DNA from: Gammaproteobacteria bacterium
GTDB taxonomy: Bacteria; Pseudomonadota; Gammaproteobacteria; UBA6429
Length of the DNA: 16,315 bases
NCBI GenBank assembly: GCA_003232015.1
Contig: QIKU01000041.1
Span: forward strand, 1-16,315
Direction of reading: 5' to 3'
Part shown: in pieces, positions 1-6,811 of the stretch
Numbering within the stretch: position 1 is the first letter of the stretch
How the letters are laid out: each line of letters begins with the position of its first letter
Notes under the pieces: generated by a model
Told to the model about the DNA's origin: nothing
The model's database searches: none
What the model saw: the letters and a program-made list of their open reading frames with translations, nothing else
Made by a program: the position numbers and the translations under genes

Positions 1-105
1 AAGTTCGTGATTTGTGTGTTATTTTGAGACCTGCAATTAAAATCCATGTAAGATAACTGTCATTGTATGCATTAAATATCACAAATTTATAACAGAACTG
101 ATCCC

Positions 106-726
106 ATGTCTGACAAAATTATCAACTCACAACTTAATCAAAAAAGTAAGGCCAAAAGTGAAACACGGCAGTTCGAAATTTTTAACGAAAAATACATTCA
201 AGTAACAACCAGCAATCTAGTAGAAGAGAAATCTTTTAGCATTAACCTCGGCTTACTGGAACCCTGGCCTGTACGGCATCGTAAAATATCGATTGCATGG
301 TTAGCTGCGGTACTTTATTTTTTTATTAGTACTGTTATTTATATTTTTTATTTAACCACTCATATAGATAGCGGATTACTTAGCAAGTTAATGCCTTTAA
401 TTGTTATTTTTATATTAGCAACCATTGCTTCTCTTATTATGTTTTATTACCGCTCACCGAATGTAACAGAGTTTAGAAGCCGCTATGCTGGTTGCGTTCT
501 GTTAACTTTTTTATACAACAAACCCACACCCGAAATATTCGAAAATTTTATTGATGAAATGCGTGCAAGAATCCTCACTGCCAGCCAAAACATCCGAATG
601 GATAAACGCCGTATGCTAGTAATTGAATTAAAAGAACTGGACAGATTAAAAAACGAAGGGATACTTGATAAACAGCGTATTAAACAGGCACATCAGCGAG
701 TACAAAATTTAAACTTTACACCCTGA
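106..726 (+). CDS. Two-helix membrane protein of unknown function
   Basis: I do not recognise this 206-residue protein by name. Residues 1-60 are polar and soluble-looking. Two hydrophobic helices follow at about 62-84 and 93-115, joined by a short loop, so both ends should lie on the same side of the inner membrane. The segment at 117-155, beginning with FRSRY and including NKP and a predicted amphipathic helix, resembles the membrane-distal part of small PH-like bacterial membrane proteins. The tail at about 172-200 (ELKELDRLKNEGILDKQRI) has the spacing of a SHOCT-type short C-terminal helical hairpin. Both resemblances are from memory and tentative. There is no signal peptide. The start is the first ATG in frame and no good Shine-Dalgarno sequence precedes it. 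It converges on the cheX-like gene with only 24 bases between the stops, so the two share no operon. Coding status is well supported by length and composition; function is open. Confidence 0.8.
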   Translation: MSDKIINSQLNQKSKAKSETRQFEIFNEKYIQVTTSNLVEEKSFSINLGLLEPWPVRHRKISIAWLAAVLYFFISTVIYIFYLTTHIDSGLLSKLMPLIVIFILATIASLIMFYYRSPNVTEFRSRYAGCVLLTFLYNKPTPEIFENFIDEMRARILTASQNIRMDKRRMLVIELKELDRLKNEGILDKQRIKQAHQRVQNLNFTP

Positions 727-750
727 CAATACAAATCCAGCAACACAAAG

Positions 751-1215
751 CTAACCGTCGAAGCAAACTTCAACATAAAACTTGCCCGACTCACTGTTAA
801 ATGGCATAAGAATTTTCTGGCCTTGTGCTTTATGCACTATTTCGTGGTTTGCACCGGTTACAACAACCGGAGTCGCCATGCCGATGTCATAGCCTTTTTC
901 TTCCAGTTGCGCTTTGGCGCCACCGACTATCATATTGGTGAGTTCGCCAACAAGGTCAGTCACCGTTTCATCCACCTCGGTGACCGTATCGCCTAACATT
1001 TTCTTTACTATTGCAAATACAACTTCCTTTGGAAAGGTAATGGCCATTGAACCATTCACCGTCTCTGTCGTCATGCCAATGACACCCGAAACATCACCCT
1101 GTGAGACATTATCTTTTTTGATACTTGGTTTGCCAGGCGAAACCTCTAACATTGCCATCGTCGATAAAACATTAACAACGGATGATAGAAATGGATTGAT
1201 AATATCAGCTTTCAT
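751..1215 (-). CDS. cheX: CheX/CheC-family chemotaxis phosphatase-like protein
   Basis: This 154-residue protein is a single CheC/CheX-type domain. Family members dephosphorylate the response regulator CheY-P in the cytoplasm. The start MKADIINPFL is typical of stand-alone CheX proteins. The active-site helix has Asp87, Glu91 and Asn94 in the family pattern D-x3-E-x2-N, followed by Pro116 about 22 residues later. Glu and Asn are the residues known to attack the CheY phosphoryl group, so catalysis looks intact. The domain occurs once, as in CheX, whereas CheC carries two pseudo-symmetric copies of the helix. No other chemotaxis or flagellar gene is in the window, so its partner CheY must be encoded elsewhere, or it may act on another receiver-domain protein. 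It lies downstream of the clpB terminator and is probably transcribed alone. The ribosome-binding site is weak (GAG about 6 bases before ATG). Confidence 0.85.
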   Translation of the reverse strand: MKADIINPFLSSVVNVLSTMAMLEVSPGKPSIKKDNVSQGDVSGVIGMTTETVNGSMAITFPKEVVFAIVKKMLGDTVTEVDETVTDLVGELTNMIVGGAKAQLEEKGYDIGMATPVVVTGANHEIVHKAQGQKILMPFNSESGKFYVEVCFDG

Positions 1216-1297
1216 AGTGGCTCGATTAATGTGGTTACGTTCTAATAACCTGTATCGGCTACAAAGCTGGATGATTTAGGACTAAATTCACAGAATT

Positions 1298-1303
1298 GGT
1301 CAA
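1298..1303 (-). promoter_or_regulatory. Possible -35 box for the cheX-like gene
   Basis: On the minus strand TTGACC matches five of six bases of the sigma70 -35 consensus. A weak A/T-rich -10 candidate (CTAAAT) lies 18 bases downstream. A short inverted repeat (AATTC-ACA-GAATT, 1285-1297) falls inside the spacer and could be an operator, though five-base arms may be chance. A promoter is expected here because the clpB terminator isolates this gene from upstream transcription. Confidence 0.3.
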
Positions 1304-1340
1304 AATTCAGCTTGAAAGCAAACAAAAGTGGTTATATGAC

Positions 1341-1373
1341 AAAAAACGGGGGTACTCGAGCACGAATACCCCC
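1341..1373 (-). terminator. Rho-independent terminator of clpB
   Basis: Read on the minus strand, a seven-base-pair stem (TACCCCC is the 3' arm, at 1348-1354 on the plus strand; GGGGGTA is the 5' arm, at 1367-1373) closes a 12-base loop. It is followed one base later by six T residues (1341-1346). It begins about 20 bases past the clpB stop codon. The G/C-rich stem plus U-tract is a standard intrinsic terminator for clpB transcripts and separates clpB from the cheX-like gene. Confidence 0.88.
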
Positions 1374-1393
1374 ATTAACCAAACAAGTGGTTT

Positions 1394-4006
1394 TTAAGCC
1401 GCCGATACCTTGCTGGTTAATTTTGTAAAGGTTATCTCACCATCCTTCACATTGATATTAACGTGATCACCGGCTAAAAACTCACCGGATAAAATAGACT
1501 GTGCTAACGGATTTTCCACTAACTGCTGAATCGCCCGTTTTAAAGGCCGAGCGCCATACACTGGGTCAAAACCGGCTTCGCCTAATTTATCCATTGCTGC
1601 ATCCGTGGTTGTTAACACGATTTGCCTGTCAACCAGACGCGCAGCGAGTTCATCAACCTGGATTTTTGCAATCGCACGAATTTGTTCTTGCTGTAACGGT
1701 TTGAATACCACGGCATCATCCACCCGATTAATAAACTCAGGTCTGAAGTGCTGGCTGACTTCCACCATCACCGCCTCTTTTATTTCGTTGTAGTTCACTT
1801 CACCGGCACTGTCATTCAATAACAATTCCTGGATTTGTTGCGAACCTAAATTCGATGTCATCACGATGACCGTATTACGAAAATCAACAGTACGCCCCTG
1901 ACCATCGGTTAAACGTCCATCATCCAGCACTTGTAATAAAATATTAAACACATCCGGATGGGCTTTTTCAACTTCATCAAGCAGTATTACTGAGTAAGGT
2001 TTGCGTCTGACTGCTTCGGTTAAATAACCGCCTTCTTCATAACCCACGTAACCCGGTGGTGCGCCCACTAAACGGGCAACAGAATGTTTTTCCATAAATT
2101 CAGACATATCAATGCGCACCATGGCATCGTCTGAATCAAATAAAAATTCGGCCAGTGCTTTAGTGAGCTCGGTTTTACCTACACCGGTTGGTCCTAAAAA
2201 CAGGAACGAACCGTTTGGGCGATCAGGATCCGACAAGCCTGCGCGTGAACGGCGGATGGCATCAGATACCGCTTTAACCGCTTCATCCTGACCGATAACA
2301 CGTGTGTGTAATTCATCTTCCATACGAAGTAATTTATCGCGTTCGCCTTCGAGCATTTTTGACACCGGAATGCCCGTCCATTTAGAAACCACTTCTGCAA
2401 TTTCTTCATCGGTTACCGCGTTGCGTAATAATTTTGTTTCCTGCATTTCAGCCTGAGCGGCCATATCGAGTTGTTGCTCAAGCTCGGGAATGCGCCCGTA
2501 TTGCAATTCAGACATGCGAGCTAAATCACCGGCACGTTTTGCAGCATCGGAATCGAGCCGTGCACGTTCCAATTGTTCTTTAATATGTTGAGAACCTTGC
2601 AAAGCCGCTTTTTCGGCCACCCAGATTTCATCGAACTCTGCGTATTCTTTTTCTAATACACTAATATCCTGTTCCAACTTTTGTAACCGATTTTTTGATG
2701 CTTTGTCTTTTTCTTTTGACAAGGCTTCGCGTTCAATTTTAAGTTGAATCAGTTTTCTGTCGAGCTTATCCATCGCTTCGGGTTTGGAATCAATTTCCAT
2801 CCGAATACGGCTGGCCGCTTCATCAATTAAATCAATCGCTTTATCCGGTAACTGCCGGTCAGCAATATAACGGTGCGACAAGGTGGCCGCAGAAATAATG
2901 GCGGGGTCAGTAATGTCCACACCATGATGCACTTCGTACTTTTCTTTTAAGCCACGTAGAATTGCAATGGTATCTTCTACCGTTGGTTCATCAACCTGTA
3001 CTTTTTGAAAACGTCGTTCGAGTGCCGCATCTTTTTCAATGTACTTGCGATACTCGTCCAGCGTTGTTGCACCGATACAATGCAGTTCGCCACGTGCTAA
3101 AGCAGGCTTTAGCATATTACCTGCGTCCATTGCACCTTCGGCTTTACCCGCACCAACCATGGTATGAATTTCGTCTATAAATAAAATCACCTGACCTTCC
3201 TGTTTAGCAAGATCAGTTAATACCGCTTTTAAGCGTTCTTCAAATTCACCGCGAAATTTCGCACCGGCAATCAGCGCACCCATATCAAGGGATAAAACAC
3301 GTTTGCTTTTTAAACCTTCAGGTACTTCACCATTTATAATACGTTGCGCGAGTCCTTCAACGATGGCGGTTTTACCCACGCCAGGCTCACCAATTAAAAC
3401 CGGGTTATTTTTAGTCCGACGTTGCAATACTTGTATAGAACGACGAATTTCGTCGTCACGGCCAATAACCGGGTCAAGCTTGCCCTGCTCGGCACGCTCG
3501 GTTAAATCGATGGTGTATTTTTCAAGTGCCTGACGTTGTTCTTCGGCATTAGGATCATCTACCGTTTGCCCACCGCGCACTTGTTCAATGGTTTTCTCTA
3601 ATGCTTGCTTTGATGCACCGGCTTTTTTTAACATTTCACCAATCGAGCTTTTGTCCCCCACTGCTGCTAAAGCAAATAGCTCACTGGCGATATATTGGTC
3701 TTTGCGTTGCTGTGCAATTTTGTCGGTCAGGTTTAATAAACGAGACAAGTCACTCGACAAATGAACCTCACCGGTTGCTTCACCGATGGTGGGCAAGTTA
3801 TCCAGCGCCTCACCTAGCTGTGAGCGCAATAAATTTACATTTACACCGCTTTGCATTAACAAATGGCGCACACTGCCTCCGTCCTGATCCAGCAACGCGG
3901 TCATTAAATGAACCGGTTCAATATAAGCATGATCGCGACCCACAGCCAGGCTTTGCGCATCGGCAATCGCAATCTGAAATTTACTTGTTAGTTTATCCAT
4001 TCTCAT
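1394..4006 (-). CDS. clpB: ATP-dependent disaggregase ClpB (Hsp100)
   Basis: ClpB is the cytoplasmic hexameric AAA+ chaperone that works with DnaK/DnaJ/GrpE to extract polypeptides from heat-induced aggregates. The 870-residue protein has all expected parts: the N-terminal Clp repeat domain (1-145); AAA-1 with Walker A GEPGVGKT (206-213), Walker B ending in IDE (277-279) and pore loop [12 protein letters not shown] (248-259); the coiled-coil M domain (about 400-530) that marks ClpB rather than ClpA or ClpC; and AAA-2 with Walker A GPTGVGKT (605-612), pore loop GYVGYEE and Walker B ILLDE. It lacks a ClpP-binding IGF/L loop context, consistent with a disaggregase. I chose the ATG at 4006 because [10 protein letters not shown] aligns with the conserved ClpB N terminus and TGAGG lies about 9 bases upstream. 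An in-frame extension to 4072 would translate the structured leader and is unlikely. A sigma32-type promoter and a terminator frame it as a single-gene unit. Confidence 0.98.
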   Translation of the reverse strand: MRMDKLTSKFQIAIADAQSLAVGRDHAYIEPVHLMTALLDQDGGSVRHLLMQSGVNVNLLRSQLGEALDNLPTIGEATGEVHLSSDLSRLLNLTDKIAQQRKDQYIASELFALAAVGDKSSIGEMLKKAGASKQALEKTIEQVRGGQTVDDPNAEEQRQALEKYTIDLTERAEQGKLDPVIGRDDEIRRSIQVLQRRTKNNPVLIGEPGVGKTAIVEGLAQRIINGEVPEGLKSKRVLSLDMGALIAGAKFRGEFEERLKAVLTDLAKQEGQVILFIDEIHTMVGAGKAEGAMDAGNMLKPALARGELHCIGATTLDEYRKYIEKDAALERRFQKVQVDEPTVEDTIAILRGLKEKYEVHHGVDITDPAIISAATLSHRYIADRQLPDKAIDLIDEAASRIRMEIDSKPEAMDKLDRKLIQLKIEREALSKEKDKASKNRLQKLEQDISVLEKEYAEFDEIWVAEKAALQGSQHIKEQLERARLDSDAAKRAGDLARMSELQYGRIPELEQQLDMAAQAEMQETKLLRNAVTDEEIAEVVSKWTGIPVSKMLEGERDKLLRMEDELHTRVIGQDEAVKAVSDAIRRSRAGLSDPDRPNGSFLFLGPTGVGKTELTKALAEFLFDSDDAMVRIDMSEFMEKHSVARLVGAPPGYVGYEEGGYLTEAVRRKPYSVILLDEVEKAHPDVFNILLQVLDDGRLTDGQGRTVDFRNTVIVMTSNLGSQQIQELLLNDSAGEVNYNEIKEAVMVEVSQHFRPEFINRVDDAVVFKPLQQEQIRAIAKIQVDELAARLVDRQIVLTTTDAAMDKLGEAGFDPVYGARPLKRAIQQLVENPLAQSILSGEFLAGDHVNINVKDGEITFTKLTSKVSAA

Positions 4007-4050
4007 CTTTAAAAACCTCACGCACCCATAAGTTAATATAATAAAGTTTC

Positions 4051-4150
4051 CCCGTCCGCTTGCGGCGGGCACAAAACCATTGGGGTTTCCAAAGGGGAGT
4101 AGCGAAGCTCTCCCTTTTGGTCGTCAGCAGGGTTCATACCCCGTTGACGA
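4051..4150 (-). repeat. Block of four consecutive hairpins in the clpB leader
   Basis: Between the heat-shock promoter and the clpB start lie four adjacent inverted repeats with almost no unpaired sequence between them. At 4121-4150 a stem with arms TCGTCA/TGACGA continues, after one mismatch, into six more pairs around an ATGA loop on the minus strand. At 4089-4120 an 11-bp stem (CCAAAGGGGAG with CTCCCTTTTGG, one G-T wobble) continues past a bulged T into AGC/GCT around three bases. At 4074-4088 AAACC pairs with GGTTT around five bases. At 4051-4069 CCCG-T-CCGC faces GCGGCGGG with one bulged T. None is followed by a U-tract, so these are not intrinsic terminators. They could be a structured 5' UTR acting on heat-shock translation or mRNA stability, or a REP-like palindromic repeat that has landed in the leader. 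The pairing is seen directly; the role is unknown. Confidence 0.75.
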
Positions 4151-4179
4151 TATATAACAGGTTACTGTTGTCTTATAAT

Positions 4180-4207
4180 AAATAGGGGCAATACCGAAAA
4201 TTTCAAG
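4180..4207 (-). promoter_or_regulatory. Sigma32-type heat-shock promoter of clpB
   Basis: Reading the minus strand, CTTGAAA (4207-4201) is a perfect heat-shock -35 element. After 13 bases comes CCCTATTT (4187-4180), seven of eight matches to the sigma32 -10 consensus CCCCATTT, with one more C just before it. Spacing is within the range seen for E. coli sigma32 promoters. Transcription should begin near 4173, giving a leader of about 165 bases. Control of clpB by RpoH is the rule in gammaproteobacteria, so position and sequence agree. Confidence 0.85.
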
Positions 4208-4253
4208 TCCATTTAAAGATATAAAACAGAGAACAAAAAATGCTATCCTTAAC

Positions 4254-5735
4254 TTACAGCAGAGGAGATTTAACATCCGGATAAGGGTGCATAACATCCA
4301 GAGGCATGCTTGTTCCGGGGTTAAGCACTAAACGCAAATGCTCCCGTCTGAAATCACGCGCATTCGGTAAGCCACAGGAATGTGCCAGCACATTCACTTC
4401 ATGGTTCACCCAGTGTGCATATTGATGAACTCGTTCGGCTTTATCGGCAACCACCAAGCCCCGTTGCCGACGCTTGTTATGGGTTGTGATGCCGGTTGGG
4501 CAAGTATCTTCATGGCACTGCATCGACTGGATACAACCTAAAGCGAACATAAAACCACGTGCGCTTACAATAAAATCGGCACCCATACAAAGTGCCCAGG
4601 CAACTTTGGCAGAATGTACCAGCTTGCCAGAAGCAATCACTTTTACTCGATTTTTTAAATCGTATTCAATCAAGGTATCAACCAGCATGGGCAGTGATTC
4701 ATTTAACGGTAAACCAACATGATCGGCCAGTAATTGCGGAGCTGCACCCGTGCCACCATCACCGCCATCAACAGTGATAAAGTCCGGCGCAAAATCCGAT
4801 CCCCGACGATGAATAGCTTCGCATAAGTCACGCACCGATTCTTCTGAACCAATCACAGCTTTATAACCCACAGGCCGCCTGGTTACTTCACGAATATGGT
4901 TAATCATATTAAGCAAGTCATCCGGCGACTTAATTTCTTTATGCCGATTAGGACTACTGGACACTTTGCCAACAGGGATACCACGAATTTCTGAAATCTC
5001 TTTTGTAACTTTGTTGCCCGGCAAAACACCACCACGGCCAGGCTTGGCACCTTGTGATATTTTTATTTCAAATGCTTTGACATACTGACTAACTTCACGC
5101 AAGCGCGCATCACTTAAATTACCATCACTATCACGTACACCGTACTTGGCCGTGCCTACCTGGAAAATAACATCACCGTTGCCTTCTAAATGATACGGCG
5201 ATAATCCCCCTTCTCCGGTGTTCATCCATATACCACTTTTAGCTGCCCCTTTCGACAAGGCACGTACCGCTGCCGCAGAAATAGCGCCATAGCTCATACC
5301 CGATATATTGAATAAAGATTTGGCTTCAAACGGTTGATCGCATTGCTCGCCAATAATAAGGCTGGGGGTCGGAGTGTATTCTTCTTCTAATAAGGCATAG
5401 GCCGCAGAAACAAAAATAATGGAACCCGGTTCACGCAGGTCATTGGTGGAACCAAAACCCAGCAAGCCTCCTAAGCCTTTTGCTGTGCGGTACACCCATG
5501 CACGAGTTGCCCGGTTAAAGGGCATTTCCTGACGGTCATGTGAAAAGAAGTATTGACGAAAATATTCGCCTAATTTTTCAAACCGATAGCGCATTCGCCC
5601 AACAACAGGAAAATTACGTAACACCGTGTGTTGGGTTTGGGTAATATCTTGCACATACATCACAGCAAGCCAAATACTAATGATTGAGATGAAGCTAAGA
5701 ACCGCTATCCAGCCCCAATGTTCTAACCACTCCAT
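4254..5735 (-). CDS. Membrane-anchored FMN-binding glutamate synthase-like protein
   Basis: This 493-residue protein carries the FMN-binding central domain of the glutamate synthase large subunit (GltB/archaeal GltS type), a TIM barrel that in GltB transfers ammonia to 2-oxoglutarate. It has no glutaminase domain and no GltD partner nearby. One transmembrane helix at about 8-27 should anchor it with the catalytic domain in the cytoplasm. Visible family motifs are GMSYGAIS (147-154), GEGGLSPYH (174-182), KPGRGGVLPG (231-240), DGGDGGTGAAP (323-333) and the 3Fe-4S cysteines C401-x5-C407-x4-C412, spaced exactly as in GltB. Cofactor binding therefore looks intact. I chose ATG 5735 because AGGAG sits six bases upstream; an in-frame TTG at 5768 is poorer. 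Single-subunit members of this family are widespread but their physiological substrate is generally not established, so I give no gene symbol. Confidence 0.9.
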   Translation of the reverse strand: MEWLEHWGWIAVLSFISIISIWLAVMYVQDITQTQHTVLRNFPVVGRMRYRFEKLGEYFRQYFFSHDRQEMPFNRATRAWVYRTAKGLGGLLGFGSTNDLREPGSIIFVSAAYALLEEEYTPTPSLIIGEQCDQPFEAKSLFNISGMSYGAISAAAVRALSKGAAKSGIWMNTGEGGLSPYHLEGNGDVIFQVGTAKYGVRDSDGNLSDARLREVSQYVKAFEIKISQGAKPGRGGVLPGNKVTKEISEIRGIPVGKVSSSPNRHKEIKSPDDLLNMINHIREVTRRPVGYKAVIGSEESVRDLCEAIHRRGSDFAPDFITVDGGDGGTGAAPQLLADHVGLPLNESLPMLVDTLIEYDLKNRVKVIASGKLVHSAKVAWALCMGADFIVSARGFMFALGCIQSMQCHEDTCPTGITTHNKRRQRGLVVADKAERVHQYAHWVNHEVNVLAHSCGLPNARDFRREHLRLVLNPGTSMPLDVMHPYPDVKSPLL

Positions 5736-5841
5736 ATTCCACTCCTGTGACAATTTGTTGGTTTTCAAACCTTTATGTCGGCCAGAATAGAAATTAGTTT
5801 AGTTTTTGGTGTGTATTGCTAAATAAAAACAAATACTGGCT

Positions 5842-6621
5842 TTAGTGCAGCTGAGAATGAGCAAAATAGATTGTCAGCACACCGGCGCTGATCAACAACA
5901 TTTGCTGAAGCCCGGCTGAAAGCTGAGTACGCTTGTGCAGCCCTGGAATTAAGTCTGCAACGGCTATATAAATAAAACTGGCCGCCGCAACCACCAGCAC
6001 ATACGGTAAATACGCTTCGAGGTTAGAAAGGCTGAAATAGGCTAATAGTGCACCCACCACCGTGGTTAAACTGGCAAGCACATTAAACAGCAAGGCTTTA
6101 GCTCGGGAGAAACCACTGTTTAATAAAATAGCAAAGTCACCCACTTCCTGCGGAATTTCGTGCGCAGCCACCGCAACACTGGTTACAATGCCTAAGTGAA
6201 TATCGGTCATAAAAGCCGCAGCTATTAGCACACCATCGATAAAATTATGGATACCGTCGCCAATAAGGATAAGCGTACCCGCTGCTTTATCAGAGTGGTC
6301 AAGATGCTCAGGGTGCGCATCACAATGGTCATGATGACAATGACGCCATATCACCAGCTTTTCCATTACAAAAAAGGCCAACAAGCCTAATAGAATCGTC
6401 ATCCCTAAGTGATGTACGTCAATTTTGTAGGCACCGGTAAGACTATGTGGAATTAAAGCCAAAAAAGCCGCGCCTAATAAAGCACCAATCGCAAAGCTGA
6501 CCAAATGCGGGATAAGCTGAGTACGGGTTTTATTGGGTAACAGCAAAAAAGTGGACGCAGCAATCACGCTGATTAAACCACCAAGAAGACTAAAAATAAT
6601 GATCCAGAGCAATAAACTCAT
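5842..6621 (-). CDS. ZIP-family divalent metal transporter
   Basis: This 259-residue integral membrane protein has about eight predicted helices. ZIP proteins import or redistribute Zn2+ and related divalent cations across the inner membrane. The family's metal-site helices are clear: HNFIDG (125-130) in helix IV and HEIPQEVGD (154-162) in helix V, giving His125, Asn126, Asp129, His154, Glu155 and Glu159 as the likely binuclear site. The cytoplasmic loop at 94-110 is rich in histidine and also has cysteines and acidic residues (HCHHDHCDAHPEHLDH), typical of ZIP variable loops that bind or sense metal. The ATG start leaves an AGGA about 12 bases upstream, a long but usable spacing. Metal specificity cannot be read from sequence; Zn is the default expectation. 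It lies about 100 bases upstream of the FMN-dependent protein in the same direction and may be co-transcribed with it. Confidence 0.92.
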   Translation of the reverse strand: MSLLLWIIIFSLLGGLISVIAASTFLLLPNKTRTQLIPHLVSFAIGALLGAAFLALIPHSLTGAYKIDVHHLGMTILLGLLAFFVMEKLVIWRHCHHDHCDAHPEHLDHSDKAAGTLILIGDGIHNFIDGVLIAAAFMTDIHLGIVTSVAVAAHEIPQEVGDFAILLNSGFSRAKALLFNVLASLTTVVGALLAYFSLSNLEAYLPYVLVVAAASFIYIAVADLIPGLHKRTQLSAGLQQMLLISAGVLTIYFAHSQLH

Positions 6622-6666
6622 ACGCTATAAAAATCCTGTCTTTATCTATTCATGTAATACATCCGT

Positions 6667-6746
6667 GTAGCCCGGATGCAGCAAAGCGAAATCCGGGAAA
6701 TTGCGTAGCACCCCCCGGATTGCATTTCATCCATATACGGGCTATG
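6667..6746. repeat. Head-to-head pair of REP-like palindromic repeats
   Basis: One copy begins GTAGCCCGGATG (6667-6678) and ends AATCCGGG (6690-6697) on the plus strand. A second copy lies inverted at 6714-6746 (minus strand TAGCCCG... ATGAAATGCAATCCGGG). Each copy is internally palindromic (CCCGGAT/ATCCGGG), and the two copies also pair over the full length: TAGCCCG with CGGGCTA, GGATG with CATCC, AATCCGGG with CCCGGATT. Sequences of the form GTAGCCCGGATG...AATCCGGG recur in intergenic regions of many gammaproteobacteria. This looks like a BIME-type unit between lpdA and the ZIP gene. In RNA from either strand it would fold into a long hairpin and may stabilise or end the lpdA transcript, as no canonical terminator is visible. 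Confidence 0.8.
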
Positions 6747-6811
6747 TAAAAAAACCACGCTGCTCTTAACGGGGCTATCTTAACGGATTTTCACTCTGAA
6801 TGCTTTATGCG

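Noticed and set aside
1..105. Promoter for the left-end membrane protein gene
   Set aside because: TAAAAT at 38-43 is a possible -10 box but no -35 at acceptable spacing is convincing.
914..1279. Plus-strand open frame of 121 codons opposite the cheX-like gene
   Set aside because: Its Ser/Thr/Val-rich sequence mirrors the cheX coding strand and has no recognisable domain or ribosome-binding site.
3601..4041. Plus-strand open frame of 146 codons opposite the clpB N terminus
   Set aside because: Antisense to the highly conserved ClpB N domain; no family features.
4007..4072. N-terminal extension of ClpB by 22 residues
   Set aside because: The added residues come from the structured leader, have no similarity to ClpB proteins, and the ATG at 4006 has a TGAGG site and the conserved MRxDKLT start.
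4041..4160. Target-site duplication flanking the clpB-leader hairpin block
   Set aside because: Both sides are A/T-rich with scattered TATA, but no clear matching direct repeat borders the block, so insertion cannot be shown from this sequence.
5736..5768. TTG-initiated extension of the FMN-dependent protein
   Set aside because: The ATG at 5735 has AGGAG at ideal spacing and begins directly before the membrane helix.
6764..6786. Nine-base direct repeat TCTTAACGG, 14 bases apart
   Set aside because: Only two short copies with no third unit or linked motif; could be chance or decay of the adjacent repeat region.
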